Counted from the first letter of the stretch, positions 44,622 to 54,601 are shown. The stretch: 64,000 bases of DNA from a marine gamma proteobacterium HTCC2148 (GCA_000156295.1 DS999223.1:385447-449446); one strand, 5' to 3'. Notes: generated from the letters alone by a model not told the origin. Made by a program: numbers and translations.

Positions 44622-45863
44622 ATGCCTTTTGGCTTACTAAAATACGGACTCAAAAAGCGGTATCCGGGCAAGCATCAGTTCACACCCGCGACAGAGCTCA
44701 AGAAGCACTACGATGTCGTCATTATTGGCGCCGGCGGACATGGTACCGGTATCGCGTATTACCTCGCGAAATACCACGGCATTACCAATGTCGCGATATT
44801 GGAAAAAAGTTACCTGGGCAGTGGCAATACCGCGCGCAACACCGCCGTCATTCGTTCCAACTACCTTACCGAAGAAGGCGTCACCTTTTATCGCGAATCG
44901 GTAAAGATGTTCCAGAGCCTGAGCAACGAGTTCGATTACAACATCATGATGGAGAACCGGGGACAACTGACCCTGGCTCATAGCGATGCTGCTATTCGGA
45001 GTTTTCGCTGGCGCGCCGAAGTTAACCAGCACCTGGGGGTGCGTTCGGAGCTGGTCGATCGACAGACCATCCGTGAACTAGTGCCAAGCCTGCAGATGTC
45101 CGAAGATGTTCGCTACCCCATTCTCGCAGGACTGTGGCACGCGGACGGAGCCACGGCTCGCCATGACGCAGTCGCCTGGGGTTATGCCAGGGGCGCCTGT
45201 AGTCGCGGCGTAGAACTGCACCAGTTAACCGAGGTAGAAGATATTGAGGTGACTGAAGGTAGGGTCACCGCCGTGCGAACTAACCGCGGACGCGTCTCCT
45301 GTGGCATTGTGGTGCAGGCAGTCGCGGGTGCCAGTTCTATCGTGGCGCGCATGGCGGGAATCAAGCTGCCGATTCATTCTTATCCGCTGCAGGCAATGGT
45401 GACGCAGCCATACAAACCTCTGTTGAATCCGCACGTCAGCTCACCTCAGGTGCATGCTTATATACACCAGACTTCCAGGGGTGAGTTCGTCATTGGTGGC
45501 GGTTCGGACCCCTACCCTCTTTACAACACACGCGCGACACTAGACCAGCGCGAATCGCTGGCGTCTGCGGTACAAGAGCTTTTTCCCTTTCTGTCTCAGG
45601 CGCGCTTAATGCGTCAGTGGGCGGGCACAACTGACATGACGCCCGATTACAGTCCGATTATGGGCCTCAGTCCGGTACAGAACTATTATCTGGACGCGGG
45701 CTGGGGAACCTGGGGATTCAAAGCCACACCCATTTGTGGCAAAACCATGGCGGAGCTGGTGGCCACGGGCTCACCTCCAGACATTATCAAACCGTTCGAA
45801 CTAGAGCGTTTCTACCGCTTCGAACAAATTAACGAAGCCGGCGCCACCGCAGCCAGTCACTAG
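44622..45863 (+). CDS. soxB: Sarcosine oxidase beta subunit (operon 2)
   Basis: ATG at 44622 gives the normal SoxB N-terminus (413 residues); the GTG at 44583 is less likely. Visible features are VVIIGAGGHGTGIAYYLAKYHG (FAD), the NTARNTAVIRSNYL block, [16 protein letters not shown] with the covalent-FMN His, and DAGWGTWGFKATP. It is a paralogue of soxB1 but diverged. It begins the second soxBDAG set, about 95 bp after DUF3726. The substrate could be sarcosine or another secondary amine. Confidence 0.93.
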   Translation: MPFGLLKYGLKKRYPGKHQFTPATELKKHYDVVIIGAGGHGTGIAYYLAKYHGITNVAILEKSYLGSGNTARNTAVIRSNYLTEEGVTFYRESVKMFQSLSNEFDYNIMMENRGQLTLAHSDAAIRSFRWRAEVNQHLGVRSELVDRQTIRELVPSLQMSEDVRYPILAGLWHADGATARHDAVAWGYARGACSRGVELHQLTEVEDIEVTEGRVTAVRTNRGRVSCGIVVQAVAGASSIVARMAGIKLPIHSYPLQAMVTQPYKPLLNPHVSSPQVHAYIHQTSRGEFVIGGGSDPYPLYNTRATLDQRESLASAVQELFPFLSQARLMRQWAGTTDMTPDYSPIMGLSPVQNYYLDAGWGTWGFKATPICGKTMAELVATGSPPDIIKPFELERFYRFEQINEAGATAASH

Positions 45864-45878
45864 GGGCATAGCAACACC

Positions 45879-46163
45879 ATGAAAATATTGAACTGCCCCT
45901 TGAATGGGCCTCGTAACATCTCGGAGTTCACCTATGGTGGTGAATTTCATTCCATGCCAGACCCGGATAGCAGCACAGCCAGAGAGTGGGCCGAGCACGT
46001 ATTTTTTCACGACAATAATGCCGGCGTCGTTATCGAGTGGTGGTGCCACACGCCAAGTTCCTACTGGTTCCTGGCGGAGCGCAATACAATCACTGACGAA
46101 TTATTGCGCACATTCCCTGCCAGCGAGGCAGCTGGCGGTATGGTGCAGGGCGACGATCAATGA
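45879..46163 (+). CDS. soxD: Sarcosine oxidase delta subunit, zinc-ligand-poor type (operon 2)
   Basis: A 94-residue protein. The start MKILNCPLNGPRNISEF keeps one Cys but has Asn at the second Cys position. The later His/Cys pair of SoxD1 is replaced by CHTPSSYWF. The YGGEFHSMPDPDSS and WAEHVFFHDN segments match the family. The zinc site of SoxD1 is thus incomplete, as in a known SoxD variant. The stop overlaps the soxA2 start (ATGA). Confidence 0.9.
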   Translation: MKILNCPLNGPRNISEFTYGGEFHSMPDPDSSTAREWAEHVFFHDNNAGVVIEWWCHTPSSYWFLAERNTITDELLRTFPASEAAGGMVQGDDQ

Positions 46164-49075
46164 TGTCTTCAAATCGATTACCTCCTCCCTATGGATTACT
46201 CCTTGATCGCAAGCAAGAGCTTAGCTTTCGTTTCGATAACCGAGACTATCGGGGTTTTGAGGGTGACTGCATCGCCAGTGCGCTGGCTGCCAACGGGCAA
46301 TGGCTATTAAGCCGCTCCTTTAAATACCACCGCCCCCGCGGACCGCTGACAATGGCAGGGCAGGACGCAAACACACTGGTACAGCTACCTTCAGACCCGA
46401 ATGTATTGGCAGATCGGCAGCAGATATCTGCAGGGCTGGAAGTGCATGCGCAAAATGTCAGCGGAACGCTGGAGCGTGATCGCGCGGCATGGCTTGAACT
46501 TTTTTCTCGCTTTCTGCCTGTTGGCTTTTACTATAAAGCCTTTTTCAAACCGAAAGGCATTTGGGAAAAATGGGCTCCGCTGGTGCGAAAAAAAGCCGGC
46601 CTTGGTGTCCTTGATCAACAGTTCGAACCGCAATACTACGACAAGCAATACCGCTTCTATGATGTTGTGGTGGTTGGCGGTGGCCCAGCCGGCATGGAGG
46701 CAGCATTGCAGGCGGCCCGCTCGGGTGCTGAAGTCCTGCTGGTGGATGAAAATCCGACTTTAGGAGGATCGCTCAATTACGCACGCTTTGATGCAGAGGG
46801 TGAGTCTGGCAAGGCACTGCGTGACACACTGGCCGGGAAAATTGCGGCACTGGTCAATGTGGAGGTGATGACAGATGCCATTTGTAACGGCTGGTTCGCA
46901 GATAACTGGCTGCCAATAATACAAGGCAAACGCCTGCACAAGGTCCGCGCAAAAGAAACCATCATGTGCGTTGGTGCGCTGGAACAACAGGCAGTATTTC
47001 GCAACAATGACCTGCCCGGCATCATGTTGAGTAGCGCTGCCCAGCGTCTGATTCACCTTTACGGTGTGCGCCCGGGTACCACGGCTGTTGTAATAGCTGG
47101 CAATAATGATGGCTACGGAACTGCGCTGGATCTAATCGACGCGGGCGTAAACGTAAGGGCTGTCGTTGAACTACGCCAGCAGCCACAGTATGACGAAGTG
47201 GCTAGAGCCGTCATCGACAAGGGTATCCCCATAGAAACCGGCTCCGCCGTCTATGAGGCGCTAGCAGCGCCGGGCAAAAATCACCTTGGTTCAGTGGAAG
47301 TTCGTAAAATTGCAGGTGAAGGACGCTGTGAAGACAATGGTGTAACGCTGCAGTGTGACCTACTGTGCGTGGCCGTTGGTTACACTCCAACTTACCAGTT
47401 GGTCTGTCAGGCAGGCGGCAAACTCAGCTATGACGATGATAGCGCAATGTTTACCCTCACTCATTTACCGGATGCATACCAGATAGCCGGGTCTGTAAAC
47501 GGTCTTTGGAACCTCGATGCTGTGCGTGCGGATGCGCGGCGTGCTGCCTTGATTGCCTGCAATGCCATCGGCTCTGTGCACCAAGAAGTGCCCGCAGCGG
47601 TAGCGGCTCGCGACGGTAACAGCCCCAACTTCAGCTGGCCTATTTTTCCTCATCCCCAAGGCAAGGAATTTGTCGACTTCGATGAAGACCTGCAGATCGA
47701 CGATATTATTAACGCCACACGCGACGGATACGAACATGTGCAGCTGGTTAAACGTTACTCAACCTGTGGTATGGGCCCCTCTCAGGGCCGTCACTCAGCT
47801 CTGGCAACAGCGCGATTAGTCGCATCCGCAACTCAGAAAACAATCGCTCAGACAGGAGTGACGACCGCTCGCCCACCCTTTGCGCCGGAACGATTAGGTC
47901 ACAGTGCGGGGCGCAGCTTTTACCCACAGCGTCGCAGCAACATTCATTATCGCCACATTGAAGCAGGCGCGCAGATGCTGCAAGCAGGCGCCTGGGACAG
48001 ACCAGCGTACTACGGGTCGCGAGAACTCCGGCAGGACTGCATCAATGCAGAGGTCAACCACGTGCGCAATAAAGTCGGCATAGTGGATGTCTCCACCCTT
48101 GGTGGCATCGACGTGAGAGGTCCCGATGCCGGCGAATTCCTCAATCGGTTTTATACCTTTGGTTTCGTTAAGCAGCCCGTGGGACGCGCTCGCTACGCGC
48201 TACTGACCAACGAGGCCGGCGTCGTCATTGACGACGGCGTTGCCTGCCGTTTTCATGAACAGCACTTCTACGTAACCGCAACCACGGGCGGCGTCGACCG
48301 CGTGTACCAAAGCATGCTTAAGTGGAATGCTCAATGGCGCCTCAATGTCGATATAGCCAATGTGACCTCAGCCTGGTGCGGCATTAATATTGCCGGCCCC
48401 AACTCGCGACAGGTGTTACAACAGCTGTGTGATGACGTCGATCTCAGCGCGGATGCATTCCCCTATATGGGCGTTCGCGAGGGCACAGTAGCCGGTGTAC
48501 CGGCACGCCTGGTGCGCGTTGGCTTTGTCGGTGAACTGGGGTTTGAAATTCACGCGCCTCAGCACTGCGGAGAATACCTTTGGGACGCTCTTATGAAAGC
48601 GGGCGACTCCCATGAGATCAAGCCCTTTGGCATTGAGGCGCAGCGAGTGTTGCGACTGGAAAAATCTCATATCATCATTGGCCAGGATACGGACGCCATG
48701 TCCAATCCGATGGAGGTCCAGATGAACTGGGCTGTTTCGCGCAAGAAGCCATTTTTTGTGGGTGGCAGAACTATCGCCGAACTGGAAAAAAAGCCCTTGC
48801 AGCGCACTTTGGTCGGGTTTGTGATCAATAACGCCTCCGCACCCGTCCCATTAGAGAGCCATCTTGTTCTGGACGGAGAGCAGATGGTGGGACGTGTCAC
48901 CTCCTGTAATCACTCTCCCACCCTTGGCAAACCTATTGGTCTGGCCTATGTTCCAGTAGACATGGCGGAGCCCGGCTACGTGCTTTGCATCAAGGCTGCC
49001 GGCGGCGTAAAAGTGGATGCTGAAGTTGTCTCCACTCCCTTTTACGACCCGCAAACCCAGCGTCAGGAGCTTTGA
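46160..49075 (+). CDS. soxA: Sarcosine oxidase alpha subunit (operon 2)
   Basis: A 971-residue protein with the same domains as SoxA1: GDCIASALAANGQWLLSRSF, NAD-binding VVVVGGGPAGMEAALQAARSG (about 170-190), and GcvT/THF domain from about 600 (SHIIIGQDTDAMSNP). It is only moderately similar to SoxA1. Start at ATG 46160 or the adjacent ATG 46163. Membership of a complete BDAG set indicates an intact heterotetramer. Confidence 0.95.
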   Translation: MMSSNRLPPPYGLLLDRKQELSFRFDNRDYRGFEGDCIASALAANGQWLLSRSFKYHRPRGPLTMAGQDANTLVQLPSDPNVLADRQQISAGLEVHAQNVSGTLERDRAAWLELFSRFLPVGFYYKAFFKPKGIWEKWAPLVRKKAGLGVLDQQFEPQYYDKQYRFYDVVVVGGGPAGMEAALQAARSGAEVLLVDENPTLGGSLNYARFDAEGESGKALRDTLAGKIAALVNVEVMTDAICNGWFADNWLPIIQGKRLHKVRAKETIMCVGALEQQAVFRNNDLPGIMLSSAAQRLIHLYGVRPGTTAVVIAGNNDGYGTALDLIDAGVNVRAVVELRQQPQYDEVARAVIDKGIPIETGSAVYEALAAPGKNHLGSVEVRKIAGEGRCEDNGVTLQCDLLCVAVGYTPTYQLVCQAGGKLSYDDDSAMFTLTHLPDAYQIAGSVNGLWNLDAVRADARRAALIACNAIGSVHQEVPAAVAARDGNSPNFSWPIFPHPQGKEFVDFDEDLQIDDIINATRDGYEHVQLVKRYSTCGMGPSQGRHSALATARLVASATQKTIAQTGVTTARPPFAPERLGHSAGRSFYPQRRSNIHYRHIEAGAQMLQAGAWDRPAYYGSRELRQDCINAEVNHVRNKVGIVDVSTLGGIDVRGPDAGEFLNRFYTFGFVKQPVGRARYALLTNEAGVVIDDGVACRFHEQHFYVTATTGGVDRVYQSMLKWNAQWRLNVDIANVTSAWCGINIAGPNSRQVLQQLCDDVDLSADAFPYMGVREGTVAGVPARLVRVGFVGELGFEIHAPQHCGEYLWDALMKAGDSHEIKPFGIEAQRVLRLEKSHIIIGQDTDAMSNPMEVQMNWAVSRKKPFFVGGRTIAELEKKPLQRTLVGFVINNASAPVPLESHLVLDGEQMVGRVTSCNHSPTLGKPIGLAYVPVDMAEPGYVLCIKAAGGVKVDAEVVSTPFYDPQTQRQEL

Positions 49076-49076
49076 T

Positions 49077-49802
49077 ATGAGTGACATATCCGCCGCGTCG
49101 CCAAACCCTGAGCGTTTTATACGTCGCAGCCAGTTGTACCGATGGCATTTAAAAAACAACGCTGAATTCGACACAGCAGACGGTTCAGTTACTCATTATG
49201 CTGACTTGGCAAAAGAATCTGAGAGTGTCGGTCAATTAGGTCTTGCAGATTTATCCAACTTGCCCCGAACGGGTTTCAAGGGACCGGGTGCAGCGGAATG
49301 GATACTGGGTAATGGTGTTGCATTACCAGAAGCCCCGAATCTCGCTCATGCACACTCGGACTCAAGCCTGCTGGTGCGCCTCTCGCATCAAGAACTATTG
49401 GTCTTATCAGATCTAAAGCGTCAAAGCATGCTGGCCGACACACTACCGCAGAACTGGTCGGTAGAGGCATCACAAGGCGTCTCCTTGCTCCCCAGGGCGG
49501 ATTCCCATTGCTGGTTTGCGCTAACAGGAATTCATGCGGCGGAGATGTTCTCCAAAGTCTGCGCGGTAGACCTGCGCCCGGGCAAATTTGCCCAGGGCGA
49601 AGTCGCCCAGACATCTATTGCTCGAGTCAACGCAATCATCGTTCGAAACGACCTTGGACCTACTCCCTGTTTTTACATTCTGAGTGATGTCAGCTCAGCA
49701 GAGTTTTTATGGCTCTCCTTGCTCGATGCGATGTTGGAGTTCGAGGGCGCAGCGGTCGGCACGGCGGCTTTGAAAGCATGCAAAGACGCAGCGATAGTCT
49801 AA
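49077..49802 (+). CDS. soxG: Sarcosine oxidase gamma subunit-like (operon 2)
   Basis: ATG at 49077 immediately follows the soxA2 stop; an in-frame frame reaching back to 49017 is rejected. The 241-residue product shows LGLADLSNLPRTGFKGPGA and SCWFALTGIHAAEMFSKVCAVDLRP-like GcvT fold segments. It is weakly similar to SoxG1 but in the same position after soxA. Confidence 0.85.
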   Translation: MSDISAASPNPERFIRRSQLYRWHLKNNAEFDTADGSVTHYADLAKESESVGQLGLADLSNLPRTGFKGPGAAEWILGNGVALPEAPNLAHAHSDSSLLVRLSHQELLVLSDLKRQSMLADTLPQNWSVEASQGVSLLPRADSHCWFALTGIHAAEMFSKVCAVDLRPGKFAQGEVAQTSIARVNAIIVRNDLGPTPCFYILSDVSSAEFLWLSLLDAMLEFEGAAVGTAALKACKDAAIV

Positions 49803-49849
49803 CGTAACTAAGAAACGCACGGGCGCATGCACTCCAAAAGGATGCAACC

Positions 49850-51193
49850 ATGGCAATTCCCAATCGCTCAACCTATGTCATCGTCGGTGCCGGTATACAT
49901 GGCCTGAGTACTGCCTACCATCTGGCGTTGGAACTTAAGTCTCGGGGCATTGGGTCTGGCAAAGACATCATCGTATTAGACAAGACTGGCGTGTGCGCCG
50001 GTGCAAGCGGCATAGCCTGTGGAGTCATCCGTAACAATTACTATCAGAGCTCCATGCGCGAGCTAATGGCGCACAGTGTCAAGGTCTGGGAAAGTGATCC
50101 GCAGGCTTATAGTTACCACCCTGTTGGCTACATGCAGGTCAGTTGTGAGCGCATGCATAGCGACGTCGCTACCATCTATCAGCAGCAGCAGGCAATTGGC
50201 TATCAATCCACGTTCGTCGAGGGTAAAACCGATTGTGAGCGTTACATGAAGGGCATCTTTGATGACTGGCAGGCCCAGGGAATCACATCAGTCTTACATG
50301 AAATGCCAGGCGGGTATTCTAATAACACCCGGGCAATGCTCGCTTTAGCGGCCAAGGCCGAAGGCGAAGGAGTACAAATTTTTTCGGGGGTAGAGGTCAC
50401 AGGCTTTAGCCGCGACAACGCAGGAAGTATTAGCGCGATTGAAACCAGCCGGGGCGTCATTGAATCCGACTACGTGGTGATTGCCGCCGGGCCCTGGGCC
50501 GGTAAGTTCTGGGACATGCTGGAAATGCCAGCGACCATTAGTATAAAAAGCCCAACAGATGGCAGCATTGCCAACGGTGTGCCTATGTGGGTGTATTGGT
50601 CTCTACAGGAAGGCACTCTGGGCGTAGACCCGAATATGCAAGTGAGCAATGATGGAACAATGCCGCCGGTCATCCACGTTGATACCGATGCTCCACTTTA
50701 CTCAGATCTCGATGGTTCATTGATTACCAGCGATATGTGGGGAATCTACTATAAACCGGACTTCCATTTTGGAGGTATACAGGGGGGCGCTGCACCATTC
50801 ATCGTCGAGAAAAACACCGACGAAATCGCGATTGATCCCTACGGCCCGGAGTCACCCGAATTCATTGTAGGCAAGGATTTTGCGCATATGTGGGTCTCTG
50901 CACTAGCTCACTGCCAGGCTCGCTTCTCGGGTAGCCTGGCTGTCTACAAGAATGAACCCTCGGGCGGAATCGGCGCATTCACGCCTGATAGTTTTCCAGT
51001 GTTCGATACTATTGGTGACAATTGCTATTTTATCGCAGACTCTAATCACGGCTATAAAATGTTGGGAGTCGGCAAACTGGTAGCAGGAGAAATCTGTGGA
51101 GATCCACAGCGCCTACTGCAGCCCTTCCGTTTCTCCCGCTATGCGGAGGGAAAGCTGCATCCGATTTCCAACAGCCCTTTCCCGTGGAGTTGA
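49850..51193 (+). CDS. FAD-dependent oxidoreductase (DAO family)
   Basis: A 447-residue flavoprotein. The Rossmann motif YVIVGAGIHGLSTAYHLA (about residues 9-26), GASGIACGVIRNNYYQSSM and DSNHGYKMLGVGKL show the glycine/sarcosine oxidase-like DAO family. SoxB-type covalent-FMN ARHDAVAW is absent. It closes the plus-strand operon, 47 bp after soxG2. An additional N-demethylation or amine-oxidation step is likely; the exact substrate is unknown. Confidence 0.88.
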   Translation: MAIPNRSTYVIVGAGIHGLSTAYHLALELKSRGIGSGKDIIVLDKTGVCAGASGIACGVIRNNYYQSSMRELMAHSVKVWESDPQAYSYHPVGYMQVSCERMHSDVATIYQQQQAIGYQSTFVEGKTDCERYMKGIFDDWQAQGITSVLHEMPGGYSNNTRAMLALAAKAEGEGVQIFSGVEVTGFSRDNAGSISAIETSRGVIESDYVVIAAGPWAGKFWDMLEMPATISIKSPTDGSIANGVPMWVYWSLQEGTLGVDPNMQVSNDGTMPPVIHVDTDAPLYSDLDGSLITSDMWGIYYKPDFHFGGIQGGAAPFIVEKNTDEIAIDPYGPESPEFIVGKDFAHMWVSALAHCQARFSGSLAVYKNEPSGGIGAFTPDSFPVFDTIGDNCYFIADSNHGYKMLGVGKLVAGEICGDPQRLLQPFRFSRYAEGKLHPISNSPFPWS

Positions 51194-51257
51194 CGCCGCC
51201 TGGAACTTGCGTGCTACACGCTTTAATACTGTACAGCGAAGACGTATTGACCCTGCT

Positions 51258-51289
51258 GGTCTGCTACAGTAGCCCTGCCGAAGCAGACC
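51258..51289 (+). terminator. Hairpin between convergent genes, possible terminator
   Basis: GGTCTGCT (51258-51265) pairs with AGCAGACC (51282-51289) around a 16-base loop. It lies between the convergent FAD oxidoreductase and Rieske genes. There is no T tract, and an alternative 10-bp pairing (51264-51273 with 51303-51312) is possible, so strength is uncertain. Confidence 0.45.
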
Positions 51290-51290
51290 C

Positions 51291-52475
51291 TTAAGCCATT
51301 GCGCTACTGTAGTGGTGGGCGAGCCAGCTGTGAAAGTGATGAGTTGGCGCGTCCATTATCGGGGAGAAAACACCACCTTGAAAACCCGGTGACTGACGTC
51401 CCTTCTGCATCCCTTCAACGACACGAACATCTTCAGAAAACACAACACGCCAACTTTCCATAACCGCAGCGCGACAGCCCGAGTAGGCGTCGCCTGTCGC
51501 CTTTTCACCGACATAATACAGCTGCAATTGCTCTGCAGTTCGGTTGTTGGCCAGTGGCTGGAGAATGACAGCAAAGGCATGGTCCGCCTGCAAGCCAAGC
51601 AAGACGTTGGGGTAAAGAGACAAATATTCCGCTTGTCGGATTTGCTGCGGCGGCCAATTCGAAAACTGGGGCAGCATGGTGCCAGCAGTCTCGGAAAGCG
51701 TGTAGGTATAACTGCCCTGACCCGACATCGTGTTATCGATGATGTTGTAGTGCTGATCTAGTGGGGAGTACTTATTAAGGTCAGGATGAACCCATGGTAG
51801 GTGATAGGCCTCACAATAATTTTCAACCGCCAGTTTCCAGTTAGCTCTTATATCCAGAGTCATCCTGCTCCCGCAAGCGGCAACCTGCAGTTTATCCAGT
51901 CCATCTTCACCAACGAACTGCTCCCACCTTTGTGCCAGCGGAGCAATATAATCATTGAAACTTTCGGCCTGGCCAGAAAGATTAATAAAAATAATACCCA
52001 TCCACTCGCTGGATCGAACGGCCTTCAACCCATGGTTTTCACAAGAGAAACCCTCTGTAGTATGTACGCCGACACCACCGATGTGAGGCGTTCCTCTGAG
52101 CTCTCCGTCCAGGTTGTAAGTCCAGGAATGGTAAGGGCAGCGGATTGAGCCCGCAACGCTACCCTCCTCCTCGACCAGCACCATACCTCGATGGCTGCAA
52201 ACATTGTGGAATACATTTAGATCACCGCGCTTATTACGCATGATGAGCAGCGACAAGCCCATGAAATCCAGTGGCTTCACATAAGCGGTGTCTTGTAACT
52301 CACTGGTGTAACCGATCGCAGCCCAGGTATTTCCCAGTATCTCGTCGCGCTCGAATTCGAACAATTCAGAATCAAGGTAAACCGAATTAGGCATGCCTCT
52401 TGCTTCAGCGATGGGCTGCAGAACCGGATCGATATCAGTTGCGGGGATAAGCGACGGTTTTTTTAAAGTTGTCAT
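51291..52475 (-). CDS. Rieske non-haem iron oxygenase, alpha subunit (quaternary-amine demethylase type)
   Basis: A 394-residue protein. The Rieske cluster motif is C93-S-H95 ... C113-P-Y-H116. The catalytic iron site shows NYCEAYHLPWVHPDL (His225, His230). The NYCEAYH variant and length fit glycine betaine monooxygenase GbcA, carnitine monooxygenase CntA and stachydrine demethylase subgroups. It would hydroxylate an N-methyl group, releasing formaldehyde, with an external reductase (GbcB-like) that is not in the window. It is convergent with the sox operon 2. Confidence 0.9.
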   Translation of the reverse strand: MTTLKKPSLIPATDIDPVLQPIAEARGMPNSVYLDSELFEFERDEILGNTWAAIGYTSELQDTAYVKPLDFMGLSLLIMRNKRGDLNVFHNVCSHRGMVLVEEEGSVAGSIRCPYHSWTYNLDGELRGTPHIGGVGVHTTEGFSCENHGLKAVRSSEWMGIIFINLSGQAESFNDYIAPLAQRWEQFVGEDGLDKLQVAACGSRMTLDIRANWKLAVENYCEAYHLPWVHPDLNKYSPLDQHYNIIDNTMSGQGSYTYTLSETAGTMLPQFSNWPPQQIRQAEYLSLYPNVLLGLQADHAFAVILQPLANNRTAEQLQLYYVGEKATGDAYSGCRAAVMESWRVVFSEDVRVVEGMQKGRQSPGFQGGVFSPIMDAPTHHFHSWLAHHYSSAMA

Positions 52476-52527
52476 CTGCTATTCCTATACTGTATGCGCA
52501 AGAGTGCGGATCAGCAGCAAACTATGG

Positions 52528-54528
52528 CTAGGAATCCGGGGCAAGCTCTGGCCCCAGAGCTTGCTTCAAAGGACTGAGCCAGGGTTCAAATTGCTTCCAT
52601 TGCTCGATCGCGGTATCGAATATCGGCTGCCGAACCTGCTCTGAAGAAGGCGTACGGACGTTGCGTTCGGTTTCATGGAAATTCATGCAAGCCTCTTCAA
52701 ACTCCAGTCCACAAAAATCAAGCATGCGTCGCACTTGTGTTTCAAGATCCTTGACGACGTCTTCATGCTGAACGCGCAGGACAAAACCAGGCAACACTTT
52801 GTCCCAATGTTCCATCAGATCGACATAGTCGCGGTAGTAGTTGCCCAGGTCGGGCAGCGAGTAGCTGAACAGCTGGCCGTCAGCAAACAACTGTTTGTAA
52901 CCACTGAAACAACAGGCCATGGGAGCGCGTCTGGCATCGATAACTTTTGCATTGGGAAGAATCAGCGAGATCAGGCCAATATGGCGAAAGTTATTGGGCA
53001 TCTTGTCGATAAACAAAGGTGCACCCTGGCGATGAATTTTGGTGTCTTCAATAAACTGTTCACCGAACTCCAATAATTGCTCTGGGGGAATGCTCGCAAG
53101 GTTGTCCGGGTAAGGCGTGCCACTTGCCCTACCCTGGCGGCGCAAGCGGCTCGCCAACGACAGTACATTGGGCAGCTCCAGTGTGCCGTCAACCTGGCTG
53201 TGTGAAGAGAGTATCTGTTCCAACAGAGTAGATCCCGCTCGTGGTAAGCCTACGATAAAAATGGGATCAGGCGCCTGACAGCCGGTATTTTCACGAGACG
53301 AAAAAAGCGACTTGGTGCAGGCTTGTTTTTGGGCGGCAAATTCTTCGGTGGTATCGTCGGCGTGATAACGAGACTGCGCTTGCTTCAGTTCATTGCCGCT
53401 GGCGTAATAGCGAAACGCGCCCTCAAAGTCATTCTGATCTTCAGCGGCTTTACCCAGCGCAAAGTTGAGGTAAACACGATCCATCGGAGCCAGGTCATCG
53501 CTGTCGGTAATGGCATGCATTGCCGCTAGTTCATTATCGCTAAAATGATAGGTCTTCAAGTTCGCCAGCGAATAATAGGCCTCACAGTGATGGGGCCGAG
53601 AGGTCACCGCTGATTGATAGGACTCGATCGCCGCCTCAGTGTCACCGCTGGTCTTGAGTGCATGACCCCGTGATACATACGTGGTGGGATCGCCTGGCAG
53701 AATCCCAAGGACCTTTTCGAAGGTCGCCAGAGCGTTCTCGTAATCGCCAATCTGCATGCACTGTATCGCATGCAGTGATTGAAACTGCGGGTTAGCGGGC
53801 GCGATTTCCAGCAGTCGTGCAGACTCATCGTGTGCATGCGCGAAACGCTGCCGCTTCTGCAATATTTGCACATAGTCGAGGCGGACGCGCATGTTATCCG
53901 GTTCAAATTCTGCAGCGCTTTCCAACAGAAATTCTGCATCTTCAAGAACTCCCAGGCGCAGACCAAGTTCTGCGAGCAAACGCATTCCTTCTACATTTTT
54001 CGGATTTTGTTGCAAGAACCGACGGCACAGATTCTCCGACTTTATTAACTTGCCCTCATGCATCATGTCCGTTGCGGCGAGTATATGCGGGTGAAGAGAG
54101 TGCAAAAAATCGAGCTGAGCGCTGATCTGGTCTTGCCGCTGACGTGTGTCGTCGTCGGGTGATGATTGCAAGATTGTCAGTTGAGATCGCCAACTGGCCT
54201 CTAGCGCGGGATTAATCGTGCAGGCACGAACATAGGCAGTAAGCGCGTCCCTGGTGCGTCCATGGCTCTTGCGCAGATGCCCCAGTTCCTGATGCGCCCG
54301 GGAAAACTCAGGCGCAAACGAAATCAAGCGCAGCAAACGTTCTTCAGCCTCTGCGAGTCGCCCCATGTGACGAAAGCACACGGCCGCCATGTAGAGTCCA
54401 TCAACTGAATCGCGGACGTCTTCCGGGAGGCCCTCAAGTTGTTTGAGCGCAGCAGGCAACTCGCCTGCTGAAATAAGCTTCTGTATCTGCCCAAGATCGT
54501 CGGAAATTTTAACGGAGTTAACTGGCAT
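52528..54528 (-). CDS. TPR-repeat sulfotransferase
   Basis: A 666-residue protein. The N-terminal two-thirds (about 20-370) consist of TPR-like helices, for example ALATFEKVLGILPGDPTTYVSRGHAL and AIESYQSAVTSRPHHCEAYYSL. The C-terminal sulfotransferase domain (about 395-650) has the PAPS-binding 5'-loop IFIVGLPRAGSTLLEQILSS and the later VIDARRAPMACCFSGYKQLF. It resembles tyrosyl-protein sulfotransferase-like bacterial enzymes. No signal peptide is seen. Its acceptor is unknown, and its relation to the sulfatase 50 kb away is not supported by linkage. Confidence 0.88.
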   Translation of the reverse strand: MPVNSVKISDDLGQIQKLISAGELPAALKQLEGLPEDVRDSVDGLYMAAVCFRHMGRLAEAEERLLRLISFAPEFSRAHQELGHLRKSHGRTRDALTAYVRACTINPALEASWRSQLTILQSSPDDDTRQRQDQISAQLDFLHSLHPHILAATDMMHEGKLIKSENLCRRFLQQNPKNVEGMRLLAELGLRLGVLEDAEFLLESAAEFEPDNMRVRLDYVQILQKRQRFAHAHDESARLLEIAPANPQFQSLHAIQCMQIGDYENALATFEKVLGILPGDPTTYVSRGHALKTSGDTEAAIESYQSAVTSRPHHCEAYYSLANLKTYHFSDNELAAMHAITDSDDLAPMDRVYLNFALGKAAEDQNDFEGAFRYYASGNELKQAQSRYHADDTTEEFAAQKQACTKSLFSSRENTGCQAPDPIFIVGLPRAGSTLLEQILSSHSQVDGTLELPNVLSLASRLRRQGRASGTPYPDNLASIPPEQLLEFGEQFIEDTKIHRQGAPLFIDKMPNNFRHIGLISLILPNAKVIDARRAPMACCFSGYKQLFADGQLFSYSLPDLGNYYRDYVDLMEHWDKVLPGFVLRVQHEDVVKDLETQVRRMLDFCGLEFEEACMNFHETERNVRTPSSEQVRQPIFDTAIEQWKQFEPWLSPLKQALGPELAPDS
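53127..53134 (-). other. KOPS-like octamer
   Basis: CCCTACCC on the plus strand (GGGTAGGG on minus), right of dif and pointing left. Confidence 0.35.
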
Positions 54529-54552
54529 AACTATCCTGTCGCCTGAATGAAA

Positions 54553-54574
54553 AACGCCCCGGGATCGGGGCGTT
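54553..54574 (-). terminator. Rho-independent terminator after the TonB receptor gene
   Basis: AACGCCCC (54553-54560) and GGGGCGTT (54567-54574) form a perfect 8-bp stem with a 6-base loop. On the minus strand the stem is followed by a run of T (A tract at 54549-54554 on plus). It sits just after the TonB receptor stop, so it ends that transcript and separates it from the TPR-sulfotransferase. Confidence 0.85.
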
Positions 54575-54601
54575 TATTGTTACACAAGCCGACTCGAATA
54601 G

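Noticed and set aside
52528-54528. Link between the TPR-sulfotransferase and the sulfatase as a sulfation/desulfation pair
   Set aside because: They are 48 kb apart, in different operons, with no shared regulatory element seen.
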